From an uncultured Methanobrevibacter sp. (GTDB taxonomy: Archaea > Methanobacteriota > Methanobacteria > Methanobacteriales > Methanobacteriaceae), in the NCBI RefSeq assembly GCF_905235195.1, contig NZ_CAJOKH010000023.1, positions 1 through 54,330 of the forward strand: a stretch of DNA of 54,330 bases, given 5' to 3'. The notes beneath the pieces are model-generated. The model was not told the DNA's origin. It did not search any database and was given only the letters and a program-made list of their open reading frames with translations. Positions 38,105 to 47,929 of the stretch are shown here, in pieces. Each line of letters opens with the position of its first letter. The first letter of the stretch is position 1. Both the position numbers and the translations under genes were made by a program.

Positions 38105-39052
38105 TCAGCACCTATAAGATTTATCACATTCTGCTTTATTATATGGTTCTCGTAGACTGATTCCCTCTAAAAATATTTGTTTTAATTCCTCATCACTTGC
38201 ACCATTTCTAATAGGATTAATTATATTAATTAAATTATCGTTTCTAAGTAAACATGGTTTAATTTTACCTGTAGGTGTAAGTCTTAGTCTTGTACATCTT
38301 TGACAGAAGTTTGTATTATCAAAAGGTTTAACAATCTCTATTTCGCCCTTACCAATAAAATATTTAGGACGATTCTGCATGTTTTTTCTAAGCTTTACTT
38401 CATCTGCTATTTTTTTTATTTCCTCTTCAATTGAACTAATATCTAAATGATGATTTTTTGAGAAACTATTATCATCACAACTTTCACTTTCCATAAGTTC
38501 AATTAATTGTAAAATAAGTCCATTATCTCGTGTGAATGTGAACATGTCCCATATTTCATCTTCATTAATACCTTTCATTAAAACCATATTAATCTTAACA
38601 GGATATATTCCATATTCCACAGCTTTAAGAATACCTTCTTTAACACCAGATAGATAATCTTTTTTGGTTAAAAATTTATATTTATCCTCATTTAAAGTAT
38701 CTAAAGAAACATTTATCCTATCTAAACCAGCATTTTTTAAATCCTGTGAATATTTTGATAAAAAAGTACCATTAGTTGTAAGTGAAATGTCTTTAAAACC
38801 TATTTGATTTAGTTTATCTACAATATCCACTATATCTTTTCTAAGTAAAGGTTCTCCTCCAGATAACCTAATCTTTTTAACCCCTAAATCCTTTGCAACC
38901 TCAGCAATTTTTGCAATTTCACTTGGAGTCATTTCGTCTTTTGATGGAATCATACCATCATGATGACAATACAAACAATTAAGATTACACCTATTGGTTA
39001 TGGACATTCTAAATGAAAGAATAGGCCTATCGTATTTATCTTTAATTACCAT
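38105..39052 (-). CDS. moaA: GTP 3',8-cyclase MoaA
   Basis: A 315-residue radical-SAM enzyme making the first intermediate of molybdopterin. The N-terminal cluster site is NRCNLNCLYCHHDG (Cys-X3-Cys-X2-Cys), followed by KIRLSGGEPLLRKDIV. The second, C-terminal cluster is FCQRC...KPC (about residues 272-292). The usual C-terminal Gly-Gly is missing here: the protein ends KAECDKSYRC. Several archaeal MoaA proteins, to my knowledge, also lack it. It lies six bases after mobB on the same strand, so the two form an operon divergent from fwd. Its product is needed by FdhA and FwdB. Confidence 0.93.
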   Translation of the reverse strand: MVIKDKYDRPILSFRMSITNRCNLNCLYCHHDGMIPSKDEMTPSEIAKIAEVAKDLGVKKIRLSGGEPLLRKDIVDIVDKLNQIGFKDISLTTNGTFLSKYSQDLKNAGLDRINVSLDTLNEDKYKFLTKKDYLSGVKEGILKAVEYGIYPVKINMVLMKGINEDEIWDMFTFTRDNGLILQLIELMESESCDDNSFSKNHHLDISSIEEEIKKIADEVKLRKNMQNRPKYFIGKGEIEIVKPFDNTNFCQRCTRLRLTPTGKIKPCLLRNDNLINIINPIRNGASDEELKQIFLEGISLREPYNKAECDKSYRC

Positions 39053-39058
39053 GTAAAC

Positions 39059-39766
39059 TTACTTCTCCTTTTTATTAATTGATATTTGTATATTGTTAAA
39101 ATCAGATGCCCCATATTCTTTAACTTTAATAGATTTTAACATTCCCATAATAGTATTTTTTATAAAAGCTTCTACAAATTCATTTAAGCCAATAACATTT
39201 CCATCTACAGATAAACTTACTTCTGCCTGTTTATTATTATCATAAGTCAGTTCATCATTAATTATTGCTTTAGCAATTGAATTGGGATCTTTGTAACCGC
39301 AATCTTTAGTATATAATGTAGGTAGTAGATCATATGCATATTTTTCTGCCTTATCAACTAAAAGATTTAAATCATCATCACTTAAATTTTTAGCATCCAC
39401 TACCTCAATTGTGTATTCATCATCTAAATCTGGAGATGTTGAAAATTTTGGATAATTATAATTTTTAAATCCTTCAATTACTACAAAATCAGGTTCATCA
39501 ATTAGTTTAATTAAAAAAAGTAATCTTTCTAAAGAAAAGCTTTCATTAATATTAAAATAAGTCCTGTTTCCAATACCTACTGTAAATCGAGACCCTGCCA
39601 TAGTATGTTTATAAGTATCTGTCCCTTCATGGTCCATTTCCATTTTATGATGAGAATGTTTTATACTGGCAACCTTATAATCCCTATTAGTTAATTCTTT
39701 AATAATACGGGAAGATAAGGAAGTTTTACCACTGTCTTTTTTACCTGCAACAGATATAATTCTCAT
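39059..39766 (-). CDS. mobB: molybdopterin-guanine dinucleotide biosynthesis protein MobB
   Basis: A 235-residue GTP-binding protein. The P-loop is VAGKKDSGKTSLSSRII (residues about 5-21), followed by VASIKHSHHKMEMDHEGTDT and MAGSRF, all typical of MobB; the Walker-B-type segment is PDFVVIEGFKNYNYPKF. The C-terminal 75 residues (from about 160) go beyond bacterial MobB and are common in archaeal versions. It supports formation of the guanine-dinucleotide pterin used by formate and formylmethanofuran dehydrogenases. GGTGG lies four bases before the ATG. First gene of the mobB-moaA operon. Confidence 0.92.
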   Translation of the reverse strand: MRIISVAGKKDSGKTSLSSRIIKELTNRDYKVASIKHSHHKMEMDHEGTDTYKHTMAGSRFTVGIGNRTYFNINESFSLERLLFLIKLIDEPDFVVIEGFKNYNYPKFSTSPDLDDEYTIEVVDAKNLSDDDLNLLVDKAEKYAYDLLPTLYTKDCGYKDPNSIAKAIINDELTYDNNKQAEVSLSVDGNVIGLNEFVEAFIKNTIMGMLKSIKVKEYGASDFNNIQISINKKEK

Positions 39767-40156
39767 ATAACCACCATAAAAAATTACAATAATTAATTTT
39801 TAAGAAGTTTAAATTTTATTTATATTCTTATTATAATTTATTTATGTATATGTTAATATAATGATTTAAATTTTTAAATTAAAATTTTAAAATTATTATA
39901 AATAATGGTTATTAGAATATTAGAAAAATGAAAAATTAGATAAAATGTTTATAATTAGTATTTTAAAATAATATAAACATTATTAGATTATAATTTAATT
40001 TACTGGCCATGATTTACCCTCAATAGAAATTTTAAAAACTACTTTAATTAAATAAAAAAGTTCAATACAAAAAAAATTATGGATAAAATTAAAAAAATAT
40101 AGGTGCATTTCAAGTGTAAATTAAAAAATTTTGAATATCTGTAAAATATCAAAAAA

Positions 40157-40175
40157 ATGTGTAGTAATAACACAT
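40157..40175. promoter_or_regulatory. palindrome site 1 of the fwd region
   Basis: ATGTGTAGTAATAACACAT: 6-bp perfect outer arms (ATGTGT/ACACAT), the same 19-bp frame as the other two sites. It lies 345 bases before the fwdH start and about 390 from mobB, so it could serve either operon. Confidence 0.6.
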
Positions 40176-40414
40176 ATATGATTAGTATTACTTATAACAG
40201 GAGAAACCATAGAAAAAAATAGATATTTTTAGGCGTAACTAAAAAATTTTTTACCAAATTTGAAAAAATAACATTTACTTAAAAATAGTTATAAAAGAAT
40301 TATATATAGTAAAAATCTGTTCTGATAAAAATTATAATATAAAATATTAAGATATTATATAAAAATTAATCATTAGTAAAATAAATAATAATAAGAAAAA
40401 TTAAAAAATTAAAA

Positions 40415-40433
40415 ATGTGTAGATACTACACAT
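40415..40433. promoter_or_regulatory. palindrome site 2 of the fwd region
   Basis: ATGTGTAGATACTACACAT: perfect 8-bp arms around ATA. A TATA-like CATATATAAA (40434-40443) directly follows, so binding here could block or help recruitment at a second, upstream promoter. Confidence 0.75.
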
Positions 40434-40470
40434 CATATATAAAGCTTTTTAAAAGTTTCCAGTGAGCATA

Positions 40471-40480
40471 TTTATATATA
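40471..40480 (+). promoter_or_regulatory. TATA box of the fwd operon
   Basis: TTTATATATA. Transcription should start about 25-30 bases on, near 40500-40505, which is inside palindrome site 3. Confidence 0.55.
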
Positions 40481-40491
40481 TACAAGAATAT

Positions 40492-40510
40492 ATGTGTAAT
40501 CAATACACAT
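40492..40510. promoter_or_regulatory. palindrome site 3, overlapping the predicted fwd transcription start
   Basis: ATGTGTAATCAATACACAT: perfect 7-bp arms. It ends just before the GGTGGAT ribosome binding site of fwdH and covers the start site predicted from the TATA box at 40471. That position implies repression when occupied. Confidence 0.75.
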
Positions 40511-40520
40511 GGTGGATAAT

Positions 40521-40976
40521 ATGCCGAAACATATTTCATCTGGACTTAAATATCTTGCTGCAGTCGAGTTAAAAAGTAGAGGTTTATCTCATAAAGAAAT
40601 TGCAGATGAATTAGATTTGGACCGTTCAACTGTATCCCACTATCTTAATGGCAGAAATCTTTCTTGGGGTTCAGTTGATGTTGCAAATACTATTGTAAAC
40701 ATGTGTCCAAAAGACTTTTTATCAATGGTGCAAGTATTATTTAATGATTTGGATAAAATACAAACAATTGTCTCCATATTAAAATCAGAACAATATAAGA
40801 CAATTGTTAGTAAATCATGTATCGGATGTGGATTATGTGTAGATTTATGTGTAATGAAAGCTATTAAATTAGACTCATTAAAAGCCAAAATAGAACCTGA
40901 TTTATGTTGCGGATGTCTTGTTTGCGAAGAAGAATGTCCAACTAGATCAATTAGAATTTTGGAGGTTAACAAATGA
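40521..40976 (+). CDS. fwdH: HTH-ferredoxin fusion protein, first gene of the fwd operon (FwdH-like)
   Basis: A 151-residue protein. Residues about 1-50 are a helix-turn-helix: LAAVELKSRGLSHKEIADEL then DRSTVSHYLNGRN. A helical linker follows (about 55-90). The C-terminus is a two-cluster ferredoxin: CIGCGLCVDLCVMKA and CCGCLVCEEECPTRS. The second half matches the small FwdH-type ferredoxin; the HTH suggests DNA binding and a redox-sensing role. The ATG at 40521 is chosen because GGTGGAT lies five bases before it; the ATG at 40509 is inside palindrome 3. Its stop overlaps the fwdF start (ATGA). The symbol follows position in the Methanothermobacter operon and is less certain than the domains. 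Confidence 0.8.
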   Translation: MPKHISSGLKYLAAVELKSRGLSHKEIADELDLDRSTVSHYLNGRNLSWGSVDVANTIVNMCPKDFLSMVQVLFNDLDKIQTIVSILKSEQYKTIVSKSCIGCGLCVDLCVMKAIKLDSLKAKIEPDLCCGCLVCEEECPTRSIRILEVNK

Positions 40977-42076
40977 TCAAAAATGAGAAAGAAATTAAAG
41001 GTAATGACTTTAATATAACAAGATCAGCAGAAGAATTACGTAAACTTTCTTTCAACGATCATGTTTGTATTGGTTGTGGAATTTGTGAATCCACTTGTCC
41101 TGTTGAAGCTATAAGTTTAGATGCTATAGCAAACATTGAACGTAAATATACAGGAACATACTTTAGTGGACATGAAAAAATTACACAAAACAATGTTTTG
41201 GAAACTAACAAAGCAGGAAAAAATACTAAAGTCACAATTGACGAAGAAAAATGTGTTCTTTGTGGAATGTGTAGTGGATTATGTCCTGCAAGTGCATTAA
41301 CCTTAACCATTGATGATGAACCAATTAAAAACATTGATGCGTACCCAAGTTACCTTGCTTATGCTGAGTGTGATGATGACGAATGTATTTACTGTGGTAA
41401 ATGTGAAATCGCATGTCCTAGAGATGCAATTACAGTAAAAAGGAATTTACCAGAAAGAGCAAAATTAGTTACTGGTGAAATTGACCCTGATAAAGACACT
41501 TGTATTTATTGTGGTGTTTGTGAAGAAATGTGTCCAGCAGATGCAATCGATGTAACTAAAACAATTGGTGAAGAAGACATTGTTATTGATACAGATAAAT
41601 GTGTTTACTGTTTAGTATGTAAAAAAGCATGTCCTGTTGAAGCAATCACTGCTGTATGTAGATTATGTCCATATGGTGAATACGATTTAGATGAAGCAGA
41701 TACAGAACTTACTGGAACCACCATTATCGACCAAGACACTTGTATTAGCTGTGGTTGGTGTGAAGGTGTATGTCCTACCGATGCTATGACAGTTAAAAAA
41801 CCATTTGAAGGAACTCTTGTTACCGACCCAGAGAAATGTGGAACCTGTGGAGCATGTGTAGACTTATGTCCATGTAATGCTTTATCATTCCCGAAAACTA
41901 ATGGACCTGGTGTAAGATCTGTCCAAATCGTATCAAATGATGATTATTGTATAAAATGTGGAGCATGTGCAAGAATCTGTCCTAATGATGCTATCGAAGT
42001 AAGTAGAACTTGTGTAAACCACACTCCTACAAGTTCAGAATCTTGGACAGACGCATTAGAAGCTTTAAAAAATTAG
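40973..42076 (+). CDS. fwdF: polyferredoxin subunit FwdF
   Basis: A 367-residue protein made of four tandem two-cluster ferredoxin units, eight [4Fe-4S] motifs in all: CIGCGICESTCP, CVLCGMCSGLCP, CIYCGKCEIACP, CIYCGVCEEMCP, CVYCLVCKKACP, CISCGWCEGVCP, CGTCGACVDLCP and CIKCGACARICP. It is the electron wire of formylmethanofuran dehydrogenase, linking the W/Mo centre to ferredoxin or heterodisulfide reductase. One motif differs (Cys-Val-Tyr-Cys-Leu-Val-Cys) and is followed by a CRLCP; the extra cysteine may complete a cluster. It overlaps fwdH by four bases, a sign of coupled translation. Confidence 0.95.
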   Translation: MIKNEKEIKGNDFNITRSAEELRKLSFNDHVCIGCGICESTCPVEAISLDAIANIERKYTGTYFSGHEKITQNNVLETNKAGKNTKVTIDEEKCVLCGMCSGLCPASALTLTIDDEPIKNIDAYPSYLAYAECDDDECIYCGKCEIACPRDAITVKRNLPERAKLVTGEIDPDKDTCIYCGVCEEMCPADAIDVTKTIGEEDIVIDTDKCVYCLVCKKACPVEAITAVCRLCPYGEYDLDEADTELTGTTIIDQDTCISCGWCEGVCPTDAMTVKKPFEGTLVTDPEKCGTCGACVDLCPCNALSFPKTNGPGVRSVQIVSNDDYCIKCGACARICPNDAIEVSRTCVNHTPTSSESWTDALEALKN

Positions 42077-42085
42077 GTGATATAA

Positions 42086-42316
42086 ATGGAACTTAAAGTA
42101 AATCAAGATAATTGTTTAGGATGTGGTGTCTGTGTTGTAGCATGTCCTATTAATGCTTCTATTAGTCCAGAAGTTGCTGGAGGACATGGTTCAAAAACAG
42201 AAGAAACTATTATGATGGTAGAAAATGGATTTATTAAATTATTTTCACCTGAAAAATGTGATGAATGCGGAACATGCCAAATGTTTTGTCCTGTAGACGC
42301 AATATGGTTAGAATAG
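42086..42316 (+). CDS. fwdG: ferredoxin subunit FwdG
   Basis: A 76-residue two-cluster ferredoxin: CLGCGVCVVACPINASIS near the start and CDECGTCQMFCPVDAIWLE at the end. A glycine-rich insertion with a run of Glu-Thr lies between. In the Fwd complex it bridges FwdB to FwdF. GGTGAT lies four bases before the ATG and the gene starts nine bases after fwdF. Length matches the family. Confidence 0.94.
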   Translation: MELKVNQDNCLGCGVCVVACPINASISPEVAGGHGSKTEETIMMVENGFIKLFSPEKCDECGTCQMFCPVDAIWLE

Positions 42317-42325
42317 GTGATATTT

Positions 42326-42882
42326 ATGCATTATGCTAATACTTATTTAGATAAACCAGTAGTTGGAGATTTAGAAGAAGCTACTACTGAAGGAACTGAA
42401 AAAGTACTCCATTGTATGTTAAACACAGGATCTGATATTTATCAAGGAGCTTGTAAGAAAAGAGGTTCAACCTTAAAAGAAGAATATAAAAATGTTTCTG
42501 GAACCTGTTACATGGACCCTAGAGATATGGCAGCTTTAGGTGTTAAAAACTGGGACACAGTTCTTGTCAAAACTGACTATGGTGAAGTTGTTGTAAATGC
42601 AGCAAAATCCAGAGATGCACCTCACAAAGGAACTGTCTTTATTTGTAAAGGACCATGGGCTAATACTGTTGTTAGTCATGAAACTTACTGTTGTTCAGAT
42701 CCAACATATAAAGGAGTTAAATGTACCGTTGAAAAAACTGACAGAAAAGTTTTATTAATGGCAGATTTAATGAGATGGGTTTACAAAAAATATGTTGATG
42801 AAACTGATGATGATGTTATTGAAAACATGGAATCATTAGGAGAATTACCTGTTTATAAAGGCCGTAAATGGGAGGAATTAAA

Positions 42883-42886
<4 letters not shown>
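42326..42886 (+). CDS. fwdD: formylmethanofuran dehydrogenase subunit D
   Basis: A 186-residue subunit with the molybdopterin dinucleotide-binding fold, which together with FwdB forms the CO2-reducing site. Here it has an N-terminal extension ([15 protein letters not shown]) before the core: [54 protein letters not shown]. The ATG at 42326 is used because GGTGAT lies four bases before it; an in-frame GTG at 42317 is inside that site. Its stop overlaps the fwdB start by four bases. Confidence 0.94.
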
Positions 42887-44259
<1,373 letters not shown>

Positions 44260-44273
44260 ATATAGGTGATTTT

Positions 44274-45998
44274 ATGGAATATATACTTAAAAATGGTATT
44301 GTTTATGATCCTGCTAATGAAGTAAATGGTGAAAAAAAGGATGTATACTTCAAAGATGGTAAAATCGTTGAAGATGTTTCTGCTGATGCTAAAGTGCTTG
44401 ACGTAACTGATAAAATAGTTATGCCAGCGGGTGTAGACACTCACGCTCACGTTGCAGGACCAAAATTAGTTTTAGGAAGATTATACAGACCAGAAGATTC
44501 AAGAAGAGGAGTAACTCAAAAAACCAAAAATGAAAGAGGAGAATCTGGATTTTCCATACCAAGTTGTCCTACAACTGGATACAGATACTCAAGAATGGGA
44601 TACGGAACTGTTTGTGAAGCAGCTATGCCTCCATTAGAAGCAAAACACACTCACGAAGAGATTTGTATTATACCTAACATTGATATAAACCCATTAACAT
44701 TATTTGGTAACAACTGGTTCATTTTAGAAATGGCTAGAGAAAATAAAATTGATGAAATGGCAGCATTTATATCTGCATGGTTAAAAATTACCAAAGGATA
44801 CGGTGTAAAAATTGTTAACCCTTGTGGTAGTGAAGCATGGGGATGGGGTATGAACGTACACGGATATGATGATAAACCACCATACTTTGACGTTACCTCA
44901 AGAGAAGTTGTAAGAGCTCTTGCAAAAGCAAATGAGAAATTAGGACTTCCACACTCTATACATATCCACCCTAATGATTTAGGACACCCAGGAAACACTA
45001 ATACTACAATTGAAACACTTGATTCACTTAAAGATATTGTTAAAAGTAATAGTAAAGCAGCATCTGTAAGGGATCAAATTGTTCACTGTACCCATATGCA
45101 ATTCCACTCCTACACTGGAACTAACTGGAGAGATGCAGGTTCTGGTGCAGAGGAAGTTGCTAAATTCTTAAACCACAACAAACATGTTACTGGAGATATT
45201 GGTCAAGTAACCTTAGATGAAACTACTACCATGACTGCAGATGCACCAATGGAATACGACTTATACCAATTATCTGGTTTAAAATGGGTTAATGCAGATA
45301 TTGAATGTGAAACTGCTGCAGGTATTATACCTTGTATCTACTCACCAAAAACCCCTGTTAGTACATTACAATGGGCTATTGGCCTTGAATTATTCTTACT
45401 TACTAAAAACCCATGGCAAATTAACTTAACTACTGACCATCCTAATGCTGGACCATTTACTAGATACCCAAGAATTATCTCTTGGTTAATGAGTGCTCCA
45501 AAAAGGATGTCTATGATTGAAAATGAAGAAGTACACAATTGGGCAGAAAAAAGAACTAGTCTTGCTACCCTTGACAGAGAATACGACTTCTATGATATTG
45601 CTACTATTACCAGAGCATCCAATGCTAAAGTACACGGTTTCACTGATAGAGGTAACTTATCTGTCGGATCTAACGCAGATATTGCAGTATACGACTTAGA
45701 ACCTAATAACTTTGATCCATCTAAAGATCCTGAAGCTGTTGAAAAAGCATTTAGCCGTGCTAAATACACAATCAAAGATGGTCAAATTATGGTTCAAGAT
45801 GGTGAAATTGTTAGTACTAAACCTTCCCAAGTTCTTTGGACTAATGTTAAAGGTATGGAAGATGAAGAAAAAGCAGTACTTGACCAAGTTATGCCATTCT
45901 TTACTCAATATTACTCAGTCAAATGGGAAAACTACAAAGTACACGACCACTTCTTATCTAACCCAATTAGGGTAGACATAGAGATGGAAGGTAAATAA
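44274..45998 (+). CDS. fwdA: formylmethanofuran dehydrogenase subunit A (amidohydrolase)
   Basis: A 574-residue amidohydrolase with a binuclear zinc site, which condenses formate with methanofuran. Metal ligands are visible: VDTHAHVAG (about residue 57), the carboxylated-lysine segment [36 protein letters not shown] and the late Asp in [10 protein letters not shown]. It has the family's start [20 protein letters not shown] and a normal length. AGGTGAT lies four bases before the ATG; the gene starts 14 bases after fwdB. Confidence 0.96.
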   Translation: MEYILKNGIVYDPANEVNGEKKDVYFKDGKIVEDVSADAKVLDVTDKIVMPAGVDTHAHVAGPKLVLGRLYRPEDSRRGVTQKTKNERGESGFSIPSCPTTGYRYSRMGYGTVCEAAMPPLEAKHTHEEICIIPNIDINPLTLFGNNWFILEMARENKIDEMAAFISAWLKITKGYGVKIVNPCGSEAWGWGMNVHGYDDKPPYFDVTSREVVRALAKANEKLGLPHSIHIHPNDLGHPGNTNTTIETLDSLKDIVKSNSKAASVRDQIVHCTHMQFHSYTGTNWRDAGSGAEEVAKFLNHNKHVTGDIGQVTLDETTTMTADAPMEYDLYQLSGLKWVNADIECETAAGIIPCIYSPKTPVSTLQWAIGLELFLLTKNPWQINLTTDHPNAGPFTRYPRIISWLMSAPKRMSMIENEEVHNWAEKRTSLATLDREYDFYDIATITRASNAKVHGFTDRGNLSVGSNADIAVYDLEPNNFDPSKDPEAVEKAFSRAKYTIKDGQIMVQDGEIVSTKPSQVLWTNVKGMEDEEKAVLDQVMPFFTQYYSVKWENYKVHDHFLSNPIRVDIEMEGK

Positions 45999-46007
45999 GG
46001 TGATAGT

Positions 46008-46874
46008 ATGAAAACCATTACTTTTGATGTTATAAAAAGAAACCAAATCGCTTTAGAAATGGACGAAGTTATTCCTGATAACATTTACTCCTGGGAAGCT
46101 GAAGACTTTGATAAATATGCTGTTCCTGTAGGAAACTCAAGATTCCCAATTACAGATTTCTTTGACATTACAGTAGAAGGAACTGCTGACTCTCCTGCTG
46201 AAGTTAAAATGATCTTTAATGGGGACTGTGGAAGAGTAAAATACATTGGAAACAAAATGAGTGCTGGAGAAATCATCGTTAACGGTGATGCAGATTTACA
46301 CGTTGGTGCTGAAATGTCTGGTGGAGCAATTACTGTACACGGTAACTGTGAAGCACATGCAGGACGTGAAATGACTGGAGGTACTCTCGAAATTTTCGGT
46401 AACACCAAAGAATTTACTGGTGCTTCTTACATTGGTGAATGGAGAGGTATGAGAGGCGGAAAAATTACCGTCCATGGAAACGCAGGAAAACAATGTGGTG
46501 AATGTTTAGTTGGTGGACATATCCATGTTAAAGGTGACTGTGATATTCTTGCAGGTATCCACATGAGAAAAGGTCTTATTGAAATTGATGGAAATGTAAA
46601 CCGTTGGCCGGGTGGACAAATGAAAAACGGTAACATTATCATCCGTGGAAGACTTGGAAGATTACTTGAAGGTTTCGTAGAAGAAGGAATCGTTACTAAC
46701 CCTGTTGTAAATGGTATAGAATTTGAAGGTACATTTATTCAATATAAAGGAGATATTGCACTTAAAGGTAAAGGCCATTTATACATCGATGCAGAGAAAA
46801 ACAGAGATAAATTATCTGCATGGGAAGATGAAGATGATGAATACATCTCCCTTGGTGACAACAGATTAAGGTAA
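46008..46874 (+). CDS. fwdC: formylmethanofuran dehydrogenase subunit C
   Basis: A 288-residue subunit made mostly of a right-handed parallel beta-helix of Gly-x-Gly-type repeats: [77 protein letters not shown]. The fold is related to the alpha-subunit of glutamate synthase. In the complex it scaffolds FwdA and FwdB. GGTGAT lies four bases before the ATG, nine bases after fwdA. Last gene of the operon, followed by a strong hairpin terminator. Confidence 0.95.
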   Translation: MKTITFDVIKRNQIALEMDEVIPDNIYSWEAEDFDKYAVPVGNSRFPITDFFDITVEGTADSPAEVKMIFNGDCGRVKYIGNKMSAGEIIVNGDADLHVGAEMSGGAITVHGNCEAHAGREMTGGTLEIFGNTKEFTGASYIGEWRGMRGGKITVHGNAGKQCGECLVGGHIHVKGDCDILAGIHMRKGLIEIDGNVNRWPGGQMKNGNIIIRGRLGRLLEGFVEEGIVTNPVVNGIEFEGTFIQYKGDIALKGKGHLYIDAEKNRDKLSAWEDEDDEYISLGDNRLR

Positions 46875-46903
46875 GTAATCTAAAAAAATCAAAACAAACA
46901 CAG

Positions 46904-46932
46904 GGAGTAGGTTATTACCTACTCCTTTTTTT
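46904..46932 (+). terminator. intrinsic-type terminator of the fwd operon
   Basis: GGAGTAGGT-TATT-ACCTACTCC is a perfect 9-bp stem with a 4-base loop, followed by seven T. It has much more GC than the rest of the gap and resembles a bacterial rho-independent terminator. Confidence 0.85.
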
Positions 46933-47140
46933 ATAAACTATTTTTTAAAATATTTAACTTGAAAAAAAGCTCTCTTTTTTAATAAACTAATTATTTAAAA
47001 TAATTAACTTAAAAAAATTCTATCTGTTTTAATAAACTAATTGTTTAAAATAATTAACTTAAAAAAATTCTATCTGTTTTAATAAACTAATTGTTTAAAA
47101 TATTTAAGTTAAAAAAAGTATTCTATTTTTTAAAAACTAA
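46931..47140. repeat. about 4.2 copies of a 50-bp tandem repeat
   Basis: Units begin at 46931, 46981, 47031 and 47081, with a partial fifth from 47131. Each reads about AATAAACTAATTGTTTAAAA then TAATTAACTT, AAAAAAATTC and TATCTGTTTT. Units two and three differ at only two bases; the outer ones are more diverged, as expected of old slippage or unequal crossing-over. The period of 50 is not a multiple of three, so it is not coding. Each unit contains GTTTAAAATAATTAACTT, a weakly palindromic core. It begins at the end of the fwd terminator. Confidence 0.85.
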
Positions 47141-47357
47141 TTAAATATGATATAATAATCATAACAGGAAGCTTTATCATATTTACCGATAAATAGCTTA
47201 TAGTAAGATTAAATAAACAAATATATTTTGGAAATTTAAATAAAATCTAGTAATAAACAATCAAATCTAAAATTAAAATAATAAGTTTTTTTAATTATAA
47301 TAAATTAATAATAATATAATTAGGATAATATTTTTTTATTTTACTTGAGGTGAAAAT
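47141..47357. promoter_or_regulatory. promoter region of the DUF2097 gene
   Basis: Contains TATATTTTGG then AAATTTAAATA (47222-47242), identical over 21 bases to a segment before lysS, and a good BRE/TATA match. It would give a leader of about 110 bases. Otherwise AT-rich without visible structure. Confidence 0.35.
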
Positions 47358-47648
47358 ATGGCTAAAGAAATAAAAATGAACCCTGAGGATGCAATTGACT
47401 ATGTTCGTAAAAATGTAGAAGTTGGAGATACTTTAGAAATCTCATATAATCGTATATACTCTCCAGGAGAAGTACTTGGAATTACAGAAGAAGATCCTGA
47501 AACTGGAGAGGGATTAACTATTAGTTTACAATTAAATGGTGAAATGTTAACTGATGTTGTTGATATTGATTTAAAAAATATCACAGATGAAATAATTGAG
47601 ATGCGTCATATACATGATGATGAGGAAATTGTAATTGAATTTTATTAA
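47358..47648 (+). CDS. DUF2097-family methanogen protein
   Basis: A 96-residue acidic soluble protein: NPEDAIDYVRKNVEVGDTLE then ISYNRIYSPGEVLGI, LQLNGEMLTDVVDIDLKNI and a final HIHDDEEIVIEFY. I recognise the pattern of the small conserved family DUF2097, found in methanogens and without a known function. No cysteines or membrane segment. AGGTGA lies six bases before the ATG. It stands alone after the fwd operon. Confidence 0.7.
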   Translation: MAKEIKMNPEDAIDYVRKNVEVGDTLEISYNRIYSPGEVLGITEEDPETGEGLTISLQLNGEMLTDVVDIDLKNITDEIIEMRHIHDDEEIVIEFY

Positions 47649-47929
47649 ATATAATATAATTCAATAACCTCTTATTTTTTTATATATATTGCCCTTTAAA
47701 ATCATTTTAATTAACTGTAATTTCAATTAAATTATAATAAAATTTACTCTTATTTTTATAAAATTTCTTAAAATAAAAATTATAATAAAATTTACCCTAT
47801 TTTTTTTAAAATTCTTAAAATAAAAATTATAATAGTCAAAAATAATGACTAGTTTAGAAGAAAATTTTGATTATATATAAAAATTTAAAAAAAAAGAAAA
47901 GAAATAAAATAAAATAAAAAAAAGAATAA

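Larger units (their letters stand above)
39767..40520. promoter_or_regulatory. long divergent regulatory region between mobB-moaA and the fwd operon
   Basis: About 750 bases without a gene, holding three copies of a 19-bp palindrome (listed separately), TATA-like elements beside copies two and three, and a weak one beside copy one. The part nearest mobB (39770-40100) is plain AT-rich sequence. I see no RNA gene with confidence. Confidence 0.6.

Noticed and set aside
45517-45975. Overlapping open frames within fwdA on both strands
   Set aside because: They are shadows of a strongly coding, conserved gene and lack ribosome binding sites.
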